From Mesostigma viride (lineage: Eukaryota; Streptophyta; Mesostigmatophyceae; Mesostigmatales; Mesostigmataceae), in NCBI GenBank assembly GCA_009746045.1, contig RPFO01000164.1:2501285-2565284 (forward strand): 64,000 nt of DNA, read 5' to 3'. The position numbers were made by a program, and so were the translations under genes. The notes beneath the pieces are model-generated. The model saw nothing but the letters and a program-made list of their open reading frames with translations. It was not told the origin of the DNA and searched no databases. Below are positions 31,799-44,018 of the stretch, in pieces; positions within the stretch are counted from its first letter, which is position 1, and every line of letters begins with the position of its first letter.

Positions 31799-34700
31799 AT
31801 GAGTGGCGAACTATCCCGGTTTCTTCACTTACTGTCTACTGCCGTGGATGCACAAGACGGGGCTACCGTGGCAAAACTACTCTCGTTCCAAAATGCGCCG
31901 TCGGTGCGGGCCGTCTCGGAATCTTTGCGGGTCAACCCAAAGGTGCGAATAGGTCAATGGGTGCAGGCAATGCATGGCACAGACCCTGGCGACTAGGTTA
32001 TTTTGCAGTTCTGTAAGTGATGATGTGGGCTGGGCGAATACAGTATACTTGAGCGTGCTATGTAGTTACGATGTCCACATTGCACGTTAGCTGGCTGGGC
32101 GAACCAAAGGGACGCATGCGGCATAATCATGAAGGCGATGCCGGCTTCTTGGGGCGCAGCTAGTAGTTGAACGCTGCCCTCCACGGGATGTGTACCACGA
32201 TTGTGAGTTGCCAGGTTTGTTTTCTATTGGAGTACCTATGGTGAGCGCTAGGTTGACATAAAATTCCTGCAAGAGGCTAGCTTGACATCATCCTGGGGCA
32301 GCCGATGGATGGCAGGGGGGGCCATTACTGAACCAGAGAGACGCGTGCAGGTTGAATACACTTGTCAGACATCTGGGCCAGATAAGTCGCAAGAAAGGGC
32401 AGTTTCATGACAACCCTCTCTCATTCTTTTGCCAGGCTCACCCTGAGCATGTTGTGGTGGGCAGGGGGCGTGGGGAGGGGGATGGGGGGGGAGAGGCGGG
32501 GAAGGGAAGGGAACACGGTCTACCGGTTTTTGTTTGGTTGGAGAAGGTTGCATTGATTGACTATAGTATTGAACTTCGAAACTTATACATAGTCGTATTC
32601 ATCCACATGCACACGCACACACTTGTGCACACACACACATGGAGATGTCGACCTTATTCCCATCTCTGTCTCCCCCTTTACACCCACGCGGCCTCTGTGT
32701 GCACACATAACACTGCCCCCGAGACTGGCTATCACTCGAATGGCCGCCTTGCTGCACCACACACCACATTCTGCAAGCCCCGGTGCCAACTGCCGCCATC
32801 TCCTTCCCCTCCCACCATCCTCTCTGCATCCATCCACCCGCATTATCAAACACCATATTTTTAACGTACCAAAATGTCCACCTGTCCTGCGCGCCTTGGC
32901 TCTCTTCCCCCTTTGTGTGTTGCTGTGACTTCCCGTGGCCTGTGTGCTGTGTGCCCCCCACCCCACCCCACCCCTCCCCTCCCCTCCCCTCCCCTCCCCA
33001 CCCCACCCCACCCCACCCACCCCACCCCACCCCACCCCACCCCACCCCACCCCACCCCACCCACCCCACCCCACCCCACCCCACCCCACCCCACCCCACC
33101 CCACCCCACCCCACCCCACCCCACCCCACCCCACCCACCCCACCCCACCCCACCCCACCCACCCCACCCCACCCCACCCCACCCCACCCCCCCACCCCAC
33201 CCCACCCCACCCCACCCCACCCCACCCCACCCCACCCCACCCCACCCCACCCCACCCCACCCCCACTCAACCACCTACCCTGCGCTCGTGCCACGCGTCC
33301 CCGTTCCATGACCCCTGTCCATTCGGCTTTCGGCCCCCCAACAAACACAGCCCCCGCCCCCCGCCCCCTCCTCACCATGTGCGATGCGTTCTCGCCCCCC
33401 CCCCCCCCCCCCCCTACCCCCCCCCCCATCCTGTGCTCACGCCACTGGCCAGCTCAACCTGGTCTCGCTGTGCGAGCAGCGTCTGCGGGAGCCGATGGAT
33501 GAGGTTATGGTCTCCCACTGCCAGTACCTGTTCGCGTTCGCGCAGGAGAGATACGCCGACGCGTACGCGGCGCTGGTGGCCGCCACCACGTGAGTAGTGG
33601 GACCCCCCTGCGCAGCCATGGAATGCAAAGGCAACGCCTGGTTTTACGCCTTACCAGTAGCATGCGTGTGCGCCCGCTCACCCAAGCATGCGCCCACCAT
33701 ACCTGCCCGCCTGCCCACCGTCTTTGGTGCCCTTGTTAATTTCTGTTTGCCCCTCCGAGGGCACGGCTGGCATGATGGGTAGCTGTGTGTGCAAGCATGT
33801 GGATGGGGCCCTCGTCCATCCCCACCCATGCCATCGCTGTCTTGGTAGCTGTGCCATTCTTGCCAGCGAAGCGCTTCTTTTTCCAGCTTGCCTGGCCCAT
33901 GGTGTTTGAACACAAACAGGAGCGGCTTGGTATGCCAAGGTGCCCAGCTTATGGGTCTCTCTAGGCTATTTAATGAACACAAACAGGAGCTGCTTGGTAT
34001 GCCAAGGTGCCCAGCTTATGGGTCTCTCTAGGCTATTTAATGAACACAAACAGGAGCTGCTTGGTATGCCAAGGTGCCCAGCTTATGGGTCTCTCTAGGC
34101 TATTTAATGAACACAAACAGGAGCGGCTTGGTATGCCAAGGTGCCCAGCTTATGGGTCTCTCTAGGCTATTTAATGAACACAAACAGGAGCTGCTTGGTA
34201 TGCCAAGGTGCCCAGCTTATGGGTCTCTCTAGGTTACTGAACCCAGATTTTTACCATCCTAAGGTTATACAACGTAAACCTAGACCATCATAAGGTTAGG
34301 CAACCAGGACCTAGACCATTATATAATGGGACCGTTCCGTGTGGGTATCGCTGCTACCATACTGCCCTGATCGCCCATTTCCTGCCTGATGTGCTTCCCC
34401 ATGCCTGTGCGTCCACCGCTGGCTGCCCCCCCCCCCCAGTGCGTTCCTGAAAGAGTTCCGTTCGGCGGACACTCCCTGGCCCAACCCTGTGCTCCAAGGG
34501 CTCACGTACGAGCTGCGCGTGGTGGCGATGAAGGTGCGGATGGCCGCGGCGACCTCCACTACTTTATGCAGTATATTACAGCTGTCCCACCTACTCGATT
34601 TATGTACTGTCTGGTGCCTGACCTCGCCTCCATTTGTGTGACATCCTTTTGGTGGTACCATTTAGGCAGCCAGCTGGCATCCCAACTATTTCACCTCCTA

Positions 34701-37700
34701 AAGTCGGCCATCAGCATTATGCTGGCCTTGCCTCCGATTGTACTGCCGTTGTACCATACTATGATACGCACACACCCTAGCTCCAGTTTGGCCGGGTAGA
34801 CCCCACTCCTGGATCATGCAGCTTGCATCGACCTTTGGTTGCCACTTTCTTAGTCTGTGGCAAATTGTCTGAGCGCGCCAGTTGCTGCGCTCGTCAGCAC
34901 CGCAGCGATGTGCTCTTGCCAGGCGGCTAGGACGCCTCATCCTGATGCTGGCTGCCTTGTTCCCGATAGATCTCTTGCTGGCCCGGTCGATCCAGCCGAG
35001 CCTCGGTGGGTTCCTGCGCTTACGTCCCCCGACGCGGGTCTCGAACGCGTGTAATCTGCCACAAGTTGGAGCGCACGCTGCCGGGGCAGTGGGTTGCGGT
35101 GCTTGGCGTGCGGATGCCAGAGGCCACACGTCCACGCGTGATCCCTGGCCAGGGACGCTGGACTCCTCTTGGGCCAGCACTCTTCCGTGATTGCGCCAGG
35201 GCAAGCACTCCCACCTCACCAGGTTTACTCACTTCCTAGCGCATGCAGGCGTGGTGCACCTCCTGCAGCATGCTTCTAGAGTAAGCTGCAACAACTTGAC
35301 GCACCCAGCGGTTTCAAAGCTGTGCACCCCCGAAAAGAAAGAGAGAGGTGAGGGTGCCCTGCGGCCCGCAGCGGGTATCGTCTTGTGCCATGCTAGCGGC
35401 GGAGCAAGCAGGGACCGAGAGCCCTTTATCTTCTAGCGCCGGCGGTTCCACCATCTGCTGCAAATCCGTGGCACGGCCTGCGCTGTTGCGCCATGTCCCA
35501 TCCCATGCACAAAGTGCGCCGCAACCAGCGCCCGAAGTATACCAGCCCAGCCCCTTGGACGACCATGAGCTCTCTGCTCTCATACAGCAACATACGGCTG
35601 CCCTTCTTCCGGTTCCCTCCCTCCCCACATACCCGGTATGGTGGGGCCCACCCATCCTTCTCTCCCGCCCACCCCCCACCCCCAACCCACACCCACACAC
35701 CAGGCGGACGAGCAGCTCAAGGCAGCGGGCAAGAAGGCCGAGAAGCTGGGGGATGCCGGCAGCCAGCTGATGAAGTGCTTCTCGACCGCGCTGCAGGCCA
35801 CCAACCACAAGGGCAAGCGCATGGTCACCCTTCACATCGTGGTGCAGCTGTTCAAGATCTATTTTAAGGTGCACTGTCCATGATCTGTGTTGAGGTGGGG
35901 GGTGGGGGGCTGGGCGGGGCCATAAAAAAGGATGCGCTAGCAGGGCATGTTAGGAGAAGTGGCGGTGTGATGGCAGCGGGTCAGCTAGCGCAAGTGGGCA
36001 CACCCTACCCGATGGTTGTACAATTATACTTATCGCCTTGTTGTCTCCTTGATATTTTTTCCCCACAAGTTTTTGTGTGTGACCACGGATCTCGCTCGGC
36101 TTGTTTCGCTCCTGTTTTATGCAGCGGGCCTAGGCCCCATTTGGATCAAGCCGGCTAGCCTCTCCGATGCTGGTGCATTTTATTGTTGTCGTCCACCGTG
36201 TTATGTTGTGGGTTGAAGGAAGCCCCGCCACCCACCTATGGCAGAGATGCTTCGTGCGGTTGGTCATACTGTGCCGTACCGTCCTCCTTCCCGCAGACCT
36301 GCGCGTATGTGTGGACACACACAGCATGCAAAAGGGCATGTAGAGTCTGTTTGGGCACCGATGTGTGGTCTGTCTGCCACGCTTCTATCATGTGCGTGGG
36401 TGCACAAGTGTGTACCTGTTGGTGCACGACCTTGAAGACTCCGCCTGTGGGAGCGCCCCCTGGGTTTTTGGGCAGGCCTCTGCTTTTTGCATGGCGGTCT
36501 CTGCTTCGATTCCACAGCCTGGTGGGGTGATTATTCTTTGTTGCTTTTGCGGCATGATGCCCACCGTTTACATCCCACACCACCCAACCATACATCCATA
36601 CTCCCTGCATCCATGGTTCTGTTGCCGATTTCTTCTGTTTTTCACCTGTCCCAAGTTACGTCGCTGTTAATACTGTATTCGCACCTTGCTGCTTGCTTAC
36701 CTTGGTATGCGTCACTGGGCCCTACAGCTAAACACGCTGCGGCTGTGCAAGAATCTGATCAAGGCAGTGGATGCACCAACGTATGTACCGTTTGGGCAGT
36801 TCCCCCAGTCCCAGAAGGTGAGGCCACTGATGGTGTCCGGCCATGTGATTCACCGAAGGCTCTCGCCAGATGTCCGTCGTCTGGCATCAACCATTAGGCG
36901 CGCACAACTGTGTTCGCGCCTGCGTATTCGCAACGAGTTGAGCTTTGTGGTTCAAGTATGTTCCTTCTCGCACCCGGCCCACTTAGGCCCCCGGACGTGG
37001 TAAGAAAATAGGTCACAGACCGACTCAGTGCTGCAGGGACTGATGAAGCAGCAGGGTTACCCTGGCTTGGTTCACAAAGTTGTAGCGGCACGCTCTCCTC
37101 ACCCAACAAGACGAAGGACCCTCACGTGGCTGCATGGACTTTGTGGCAACTGGCAAGTGGTCGAGTTTGCAAATGCGTTTAGGTCCTGCTGAGCCTGCGA
37201 GAGCCGGGGGTGGGAGGAGTTGTTTGCCAAATGTTTCCCCATTACTGCACCTGCTTCATGTTTGGGTCATGCCGAAGGTCCTATGTTTGATTCCTTGCTG
37301 GTAGCTTCTGGGCTTTCTTACTTTCTGTGTTCCGCGGAATCTCAGATTTGGGCCGCTAGTGTTTTCACGTTTGTTGCTTTCTGATCTGACGACAATGTAT
37401 GTCTGTTTGCTGGTGCAAGGGTTGACACCGATGTCTGCCTGCCTGGCCGCTGTACATGTCATGCGTCTTGTATTGGTTTATTGGAATGTCATGTGCATGG
37501 CCATCATCATGCCCACTGTGCATACTGAATGTGCGTGCAAATTACGCCTGTGTCACATTGTCACGTGTCGATCGTGTCCTAACCATGTGTGACAGCTGCA
37601 ACGCTTCCCCGATCATTTATAAATACATTTGCTTGGTGTTGCGGTTGGCACCTCTGGGGGGCTGATTTGACGCTTCCTCCGGAGCTATGAAGGCTTGACA

Positions 37701-40700
37701 ATGAAGTAGACACGATTGCCGACTTGTTACTGCCCGCCCTTCTCACCATATTTATACGGCCGGCACGCAACTGTCTGCTGTCACACGGCCACAGGTCAGC
37801 TACAAGTTTTACCTGGGCCAGCTGTCTGTTTTTGAGGACAACTTCCAAAAGGTGAGCCTTGGGACGCTGGGCTTTTATTTTGGTTTGGCAGCGGCTGGCT
37901 GGTCAGCGCACTTTGACCTGAAAAGCAGGCTCGGAGCTGTTTATGCCTGGGGTGATTTAAGGATTTGTACTTATTCTTATCGCTGCACTTGTATTCCTTG
38001 ATGGTCTTTAATCATGATAATTGTCTTTCATATGTTTAGATAAGGCCATGTCCCAGGACTAGGGGATGGACAGCGCGGGCTGACAGATCTGGGGTTGCAA
38101 AGAAATATGTAGTCATGGTTGTTCAAAGTGCGGATAGGTTGTTCGTAAGGTTGTCCCTAAGGGCTCTTCATGGCACATGTGGCACGTGATGGAAGACCCT
38201 GCTTGCTGAGCAGGAATGCACATCAGGTTCTGAGTACTTGCATCCACTGGATTGGCTATTTATTACGATTTGCCAAGTCCTCTTCTGCCCGACTCTTGTT
38301 TTATTTCTTTTGTTTGTTTCTATGTTAGAAAGGTGACAAACTAAGTACTAGAGGGTTTAGGGCAAATAGAAGAGGCTATGCCATCAGCCATCCATTGAAA
38401 TGGTGCCTGTCAATGTTGACTAGCTTATTCTGATTGACGGACGTTGGGTGGGGACGCTCCTTTGCGTGATTCCTTGTCTGGTCGCAACTGCCACGCGCAC
38501 AACTTTCACACACACAAACAGGCGGCGGAGGACTTGGGCTACGCGTTCCAGCATTGCCACGTCACCGCCGCCAAGAACAAGCGGTGCGTGGGCTGCCTGT
38601 GCAAATTAATGCAAAGATCAACCCACTCGCCTTCAACTTACCTAGCGTGAACGACCAGCTAACTGACTTGGCTTGAACGATCAGGTAGCTAACTTCGCTT
38701 GAATGATCAGCTATTTAACCTAGCGTGAACGACCAGCTAACTGACTTGGCTTGAACGATCAGGTAGCTAACTTCGCTTGAATGATCAGCTATTTAACCTA
38801 GCGTGAACGACCAGCTAACTGACTTAGCTTGAAAGATCAGCTAGCTGACTTAGGAAGATTATTATTAGAGCATGCGAATCGGGAAGGAGAGAGCCAAGAC
38901 TTAGAGCAGCTCCCCCCCCAATCATCTAAAACATCATCCAGAATGTGTTGCCAAGAAAGCATGGCCAGCATGGGTCTCCTCACCATCCACTCCCTCACGT
39001 GGCGCCCTTACCCACCGCCGGCATCCAGTGGACAACAACCCACCCACCAAGCACCCTGCTGCCTCACCAATACCCCTTCTGGCTACTCGACTAACCCTGC
39101 TGCTATTGCCCACCTGCCACCTGCCAGGATGGTCCTGCGCTACCTCGTCCCTGTCAAGCTGCTGCTGGGTCAGCTGCCTACCCTGGCGCTGCTGCAGGAG
39201 CACCAGCTCATGGAGGTGAGGGGCATGCGCTCTCTGGTTTTAGCTCGGATGAGGCATGTTTACTAGTTGTACATGTCTATTCCGTGTGGGCGAGAGGCAC
39301 CAGCTCATGGAATCTAGTAAAACTTGTGGTGAGAGGCATCCACTTTGGGGGGTTCGGGCGAGCAGGGTCGACGCGTGGTGGTGGCTGTGCCAGCATCACC
39401 ATCTCAAGAGGCTACGATCACTCCCCTGTCCGCTTCCCTAGTGTTTTACGGGCCCTTGGCCATCACAAACGCCCTCACTATCTCACCACGAGATCCCAGC
39501 TCCGCCGCCACTAGATTCCCTGTCAGACCTTCAAGGATGTGGCATGCGGTTCCTGTGGGAGAGTTCTCTGTTGCGGCACGCGCTGGATGTCTCGCTGGCA
39601 GCGGCCTCGGAGATAGAAGAGCTGACGAGCGGACATGGATGTGTTGATGTGCATAGCTGTGCCGTTCGAGGACCCGCCCTCAGTGCACCGTTGGTTGATG
39701 CAAGTGCACTGGCCACGTTCCGATCTGGTCTGGATGCCAGCACATTTCTCGCCCATGGCGCAGCCAATGATGGGCATCTGTCGTCTTGGTGCGTATGCAT
39801 GAGCCTGGCATTGGCTTTCCTTAACTAGTTAGAGCCGCACTCCCATCCGTGCGCCTATACTCAATCATGCTTGACCATGGATGCTTGGTGCACTGCGCAT
39901 GTATTCATTCCACTTGGCATGTCCTGCAGTACGCCCCGCTCATGTCAGCGCTCAAGGAGGGCAACGTGCGCACGTTCGAGGCATGCCTGGAGAGGAACCA
40001 GCGCAGGTACGGGCGCGTGGCTGTTGCGTGTAGAGTGAATGGCGTGCCTGTTGTGTAGTAAGGGCTGGCATGTTTTGTAATAGCGACATGCCTGTTGTGT
40101 GTACAGGGAAGGGCATGCCGATCGTGTGATAAACAAGCCCGTATGTGAGCCTATTGTGTGTGTTGTGTGGCCCCGCTGTTCGCACTTCCTAACTTCTGCC
40201 ACGTGTCCCCATCATCCTGCATGCCACACCGCGCTGCCACCTGTCGCCCAGGTTCATCAAGACGGGCGTGTACCTGCTGCTGGAGAAGCTCAAGTTCTCT
40301 GTCTACCGCAACCTGCTCAAGCGCTGGTGGGTGACCCAAATCAACCAAGGCTTTTTTGTAGCTATAAATAGGGTATGAAAGCGCGAGCTGTCCTCTATGA
40401 CCTGCTCAAGCGCTAGCGGGTGAGGGTGAGCACCCGGGATTTCTTATTCCGACGCCCCATGGCCTCCAGGACAGGCGTGCCGCGCCGGACTCGCCCGCTT
40501 TGGGCTTTGGGCGCCTGTGGCCTTGGGCTTTGGGCGTATGCCCATTCGGCACAAAAGGCGAGCAGATTTCTACACTAAACACTACACCACGTAAGCTGAC
40601 CATGGTGCGGCGTAAACTTCAAAACAACGTAAAAGCATTACCATTTCGCCGTCATTGTCGCCCGGCATCGTGCATGCTGTTTTGTAGAAGTGCGGGTTCG

Positions 40701-42764
40701 CATGCGCCAAGAAGTGCAACCGACGCCATGATTAGTTGGGAGGAAGTATTAAATTTGCTGTTCCAGGTCATGGGATAGCCGTTCTTGGTCATAGGATACT
40801 TGTTCCTGGTCATAGGATACTTGTTATTGGTCATGGAATCAGCATGACCAGGAACGGCTATCCCATGGCCAGGAACTGCTACCCCATGACCAGGAGCAGG
40901 GATCAGCATCACCAGGGCCGTCTATCCGATGACCAGGAACTGCTATCCCACGACCAGGAGCAGGGATCAGCATCACCAGGGCCGTCTATCCGATGACCAG
41001 GAACTGCTACCCCACGACCAGGAACGTCTATCCCATGACCACGAACAAGTATCCCATGACCTGGAACAGCTAATTTAACACCTCTTCCCAACTAGTCATG
41101 GCGTCGGTTGCACTCCTCGGCGCATGCAAACCCGCAGATCTACAAAACAGCACGCACGATGCATGCCGGGCCACAACGATGGCCAAACGGTAATATTGAG
41201 TTCTGAGCTGGCTTGGCGCCTTGGCGGCGATAATTTACGTTGTTTTGAAGTTAACGCCGCACCAAGGTCAGCTTACCTAGTGTAGTATTTAGTGTAGAAA
41301 TCTGCTCGCCTTTTGTGCCGAAAGGGCCAAACGCCCAAAGCCCAAAAGGCGGGCGAGTCCCGCGCGGCGCGCCTGTCCTGGAGGCCATGGTGCGTCGGAA
41401 TAAGAAATCCCATGAGCACCCACGGTTACCCGCTTGCCTACATTGAACCATCACTACATGAGTAAGACCGTGGGGTTGATTTGGCATCACACCGCCACTG
41501 CAACACGTACTTAATGCTGCACAGTACCTCCGCACTTCCCATTCCCTTGCACATCCCTGTGCCTACCCCCCTCCCTTTGCCCACGCCGCAGCTTCCTGTT
41601 CCAGCAGGCCAGGGACCCTGCCAAGGCGCACCAGCTGAGCCTGCTGCTCTTCCAGCGCGCGCTCCAGTGGCTGGGCTCGAGCATGGACATGGACGAGGTG
41701 AGGCGGGAAGTGTGCTTTTGTCTTGATAAATGAGCATGGACATGGACGAGGTGAGGCAGGAAGCGTGCTCTTGTCTTAATAAATGAGCATGGACATGGAC
41801 GAGGTGAGGCGGGAAGCGTGCTTTTGTCTTGATAAATGAGCATGGACATGGATGAGGTGAGGCGGGGACTGTGCCTTGGCTACGTAGCAATAAGAAGTGC
41901 CGCATGCAGTAGAGCATGGTATGGACAGTGCGCTAGGCATGGGCATGAATAAGGTGAGGCGGGGACTGTGCCTTGGCTACGTAGCAATAAGAAGTGCCGC
42001 ATGCAGTAGAGCATGGTATGGACACGGCACTAGGCATGGGCATGGACGAGGTAAGGCGGGCATCTTTTGTGTTTATAAATGAGCATGGGCGCTGGGCATG
42101 GGCGAGGTGAGGCGGTCCTTGGTGCTGTTGATAGCAGCTAGTAAAGCAAGTGGCACAACACGTGGACAACTGGTGTTAAAAGGGGAGCTGGGCATGGGCG
42201 AGATGAGGCGGGCCTTGGTGCTGTTGATAGCAGCTAGTAAAGCAAGTGGCACAACACGTGGACAACTGGTGTTAAAAGGGGAGCTGGGCATGGGCGATAT
42301 GAGGCGGTCCTTGGTGCTGTTGATAGCAGCTAGTAAAGCAAGTGGCACAACACGTGGACAACTGGTGTTAAAAGGGGAGCTGGGCATGGGCGAGGTGAGG
42401 CGGGCACTGCATTTTTAATAGATGAAGTAGTGCGACGTGTAGCTAGTACAGCATGCATTATTTTTATGGCAATGAGGGGAGCCGCGTGGCATTGTGGCAT
42501 GGCATGGCATACCTCTTGTCTGCTTGGCGGTTACACAGGTTGCTTTTTTGCGCGTGTTGAATGAAGTGGTGGCATCTTGGTGGCATGCTGTGGAATTTCG
42601 CTCCTGTTGCTTGCTGGCTGCTGGAGCAGGTGGAGTGCATCGTTGCCAACCTCATTTACCGGCGATACGTCAAGGGCTACATCAGCCACAAGAGCTCCGT
42701 TGTCGTGCTGAGCAAGCAGCAACCCTTTCCCCCCCTGACCAGCGTAGCGCTCAGTGACCCTTGA
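31799..42764 (+). CDS. PCID2: PCID2/Thp1 homologue, TREX-2 mRNA-export subunit (12 exons)
   Basis: Exons: 31799-31942, 33453-33589, 34440-34533, 35704-35868, 36728-36817, 37795-37851, 38522-38583, 39128-39215, 39930-40006, 40252-40326, 41592-41697, 42630-42764. They join to 409 aa ending in TGA, close to the usual length of about 400 aa. PCID2/Thp1/EER5 binds the GANP/Sac3 scaffold of TREX-2 at the nuclear pore and helps mRNA export. Diagnostic stretches are VVQLFKIYFK, LNTLRLCKNLIKAV, VSYKFYLGQLSVFEDNF, FQHCHVTAAKNKR, MVLRYLVPVKLLLGQLPT, IKTGVYLLLEKLKFSVYRNL and a C-terminal winged-helix part, VECIVANLIYRRYVKGYISH ... KQQPFPPL. The PCI domain covers about residues 190-395. Introns hold repeats and a foldback transposon; TGTAA (42772-42776) is a possible polyadenylation signal. 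Confidence 0.93.
32945..33265 (+). repeat. (CCCCA)n array in PCID2 intron 1
   Basis: About 320 bp of CCCCA units with occasional CCCA shifts; the start has CCCCT variants. A C-run follows at 33397-33428. The long Pro/His/Thr and Gly/Trp/Val frames over it are artefacts of the period. The 32600-32700 part of the same intron has CACACA stretches. Confidence 0.95.
33908..34235 (+). repeat. 67-bp tandem repeat in PCID2 intron 2
   Basis: Five nearly identical units (GAACACAAACAGGAGCTGCT, then GGTATGCCAAGGTGCCCAGC, then TTATGGGTCTCTCTAGG) spaced 67 bp apart, the last one incomplete. Confidence 0.95.
38645..38850 (+). repeat. ~77-bp tandem repeat in PCID2 intron 7
   Basis: Units contain GAACGACCAGCTAACTGACT, TGAACGATCAGGTAGCTAAC and TGAATGATCAGCTATTTAAC in order, repeated about 2.5 times. 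The three sub-blocks are themselves related. Confidence 0.85.
40436..41412. mobile_element. Foldback element with ~340-bp inverted arms and 9-bp TSD, Mutator-like (MULE-type)
   Basis: The arms (about 40436-40780 and 41065-41412) are diverged inverted repeats starting GGGATTTCTTATTCCGACGC. The centre is a tandem of AGGAACTGCTATCCCATGAC-like units that also folds back. TGAGCACCC flanks both sides (40427-40435 and 41413-41421). A 9-bp duplication with long TIRs is the pattern of Mutator-like elements. It lies in PCID2 intron 10, in an intron of a conserved gene, and has no ORF. Confidence 0.85.
41680..41875 (+). repeat. ~51-bp tandem repeat derived from PCID2 exon 11 end and donor site
   Basis: The exon 11 end (AGCATGGACATGGACGAG) plus donor GTGAGGCGGGAA is repeated at about 41731, 41787 and 41838. 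Each unit is followed by TGCTTTTGTCTTGATAAATG. More diverged copies (GGGCATGGACGAGGTAAGG) continue to 42060. Confidence 0.85.
42086..42405 (+). repeat. ~96-bp tandem repeat in PCID2 intron 11
   Basis: Three full units start GCTGGGCATGGGCGAGGTGA (42091, 42187, 42283, then a partial at 42379). They include TTGATAGCAGCTAGTAAAGC and CAACACGTGGACAACTGGTG. The unit start again resembles the exon 11 end and donor. Confidence 0.9.
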
Positions 42765-43019
42765 TGGGGCATGTAAAGCTCCGTAACCCTCGATGGGCGA
42801 GAGGGAAATGCCACAGTGAGCGGGCCCCAAACTTGGGGTCACCCTCGTGACGCATGGTTAGGATGAGAGCACCCTGAACTGAACATGGTTAGTGAGCCGA
42901 AAACCTCTCACGTGCCAACGTGTTGCGGGATGTGGGCTACTCAAACAAAGTGTCGCCCCGCAGGAGCTGATTTACTCTGCAGGACATGAGGCGGATAGTG
43001 CCCTCAGATTATTGAGGTT

Positions 43020-43703
43020 TGGCCGGTAGGATTGCGTGTACCCATCCATCCATCCATCCATCCATCCATCCATCCATCCATCCATCCATCCATCCATCCA
43101 TCCATCCATCCATCCATCCATCCATCCATCCATCCATCCATCCATCCATCCATCCATCCATCCATCCATCCATCCATCCATCCATCCATCCATCCATCCA
43201 TCCATCCATCCATCCATCCATCCATCCATCCATCCATCCATCCATCCATCCATCCATCCATCCATCCATCCATCCATCCATCCATCCATCCATCCATCCA
43301 TCCATCCATCCATCCATCCATCCATCCATCCATCCATCCATCCATCCATCCATCCATCCATCCATCCATCCATCCATCCATCCATCCATCCATCCATCCA
43401 TCCATCCATCCATCCATCCATCCATCCATCCATCCATCCATCCATCCATCCATCCATCCATCCATCCATCCATCCATCCATCCATCCATCCATCCATCCA
43501 TCCATCCATCCATCCATCCATCCATCCATCCATCCATCCATCCATCCATCCATCCATCCATCCATCCATCCATCCATCCATCCATCCATCCATCCATCCA
43601 TCCATCCATCCATCCATCCATCCATCCATCCATCCATCCATCCATTCATCCATCCATCGGGGTTAATGCTCCGTGACTCCCCAACGGGAGCACGAGTTAA
43701 TTA
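43020..43703 (+). mobile_element. Extremely truncated LINE copy: 3' UTR scrap, CATC array, hairpin and TTAA tail
   Basis: Only about 20 bp of the LINE 3' UTR (CCGGTAGGATTGCGTG) precede the CATC array. The box TGACTCCCCAACGGGAGCAC and TTAATTA follow. A 12-bp perfect duplication, ATTATTGAGGTT, flanks it (43008-43019 and 43704-43715). This proves that array, hairpin and tail moved together as one retrotransposed unit. Confidence 0.88.
43041..43659 (+). repeat. (CATC)n array, about 155 units
   Basis: About 620 bp, uniform except for one CATT unit near 43645. Confidence 0.98.
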
Positions 43704-43715
43704 ATTATTGAGGTT

Positions 43716-44018
43716 GCCGGCGCGGTTGGGCAACATAGGTAATCCACAAAGAATGCATTATCAAAGGGAACCCAATGTGGGCCACCGTCTGTGACAAAAC
43801 AGTGCTCTATTATGAAAATAGCCCATGGAGGAGATAGGCATGAAAATGTGTACTTATGCATGCCTGTGCACAAAAGTATCTGAGTATGCATTCAAAGTAG
43901 TGCTAGCATGCATCATTTGGGGCTTTCTATAAAGCTCCTCATGGAATGAGTTTTCATTTAAACTAAATTAAATTGAAACATATTCCAGTTGGGAGTACAT
44001 GTGTAGCACATATCCCTG
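43716..44018. other. Spacer with SINE-like family A fragment
   Basis: 43990-44018 carries AGTTGGGAGTACATGTGTAG and CACATATCCCTG (minus-strand family A). The rest is AT-rich and non-coding; no gene was seen. Confidence 0.4.

Noticed and set aside
32583..33597. Gly/Trp/Val and Pro/His/Thr ORFs
   Set aside because: Produced by the CCCCA array in PCID2 intron 1; only 33453-33589 is exon 2.
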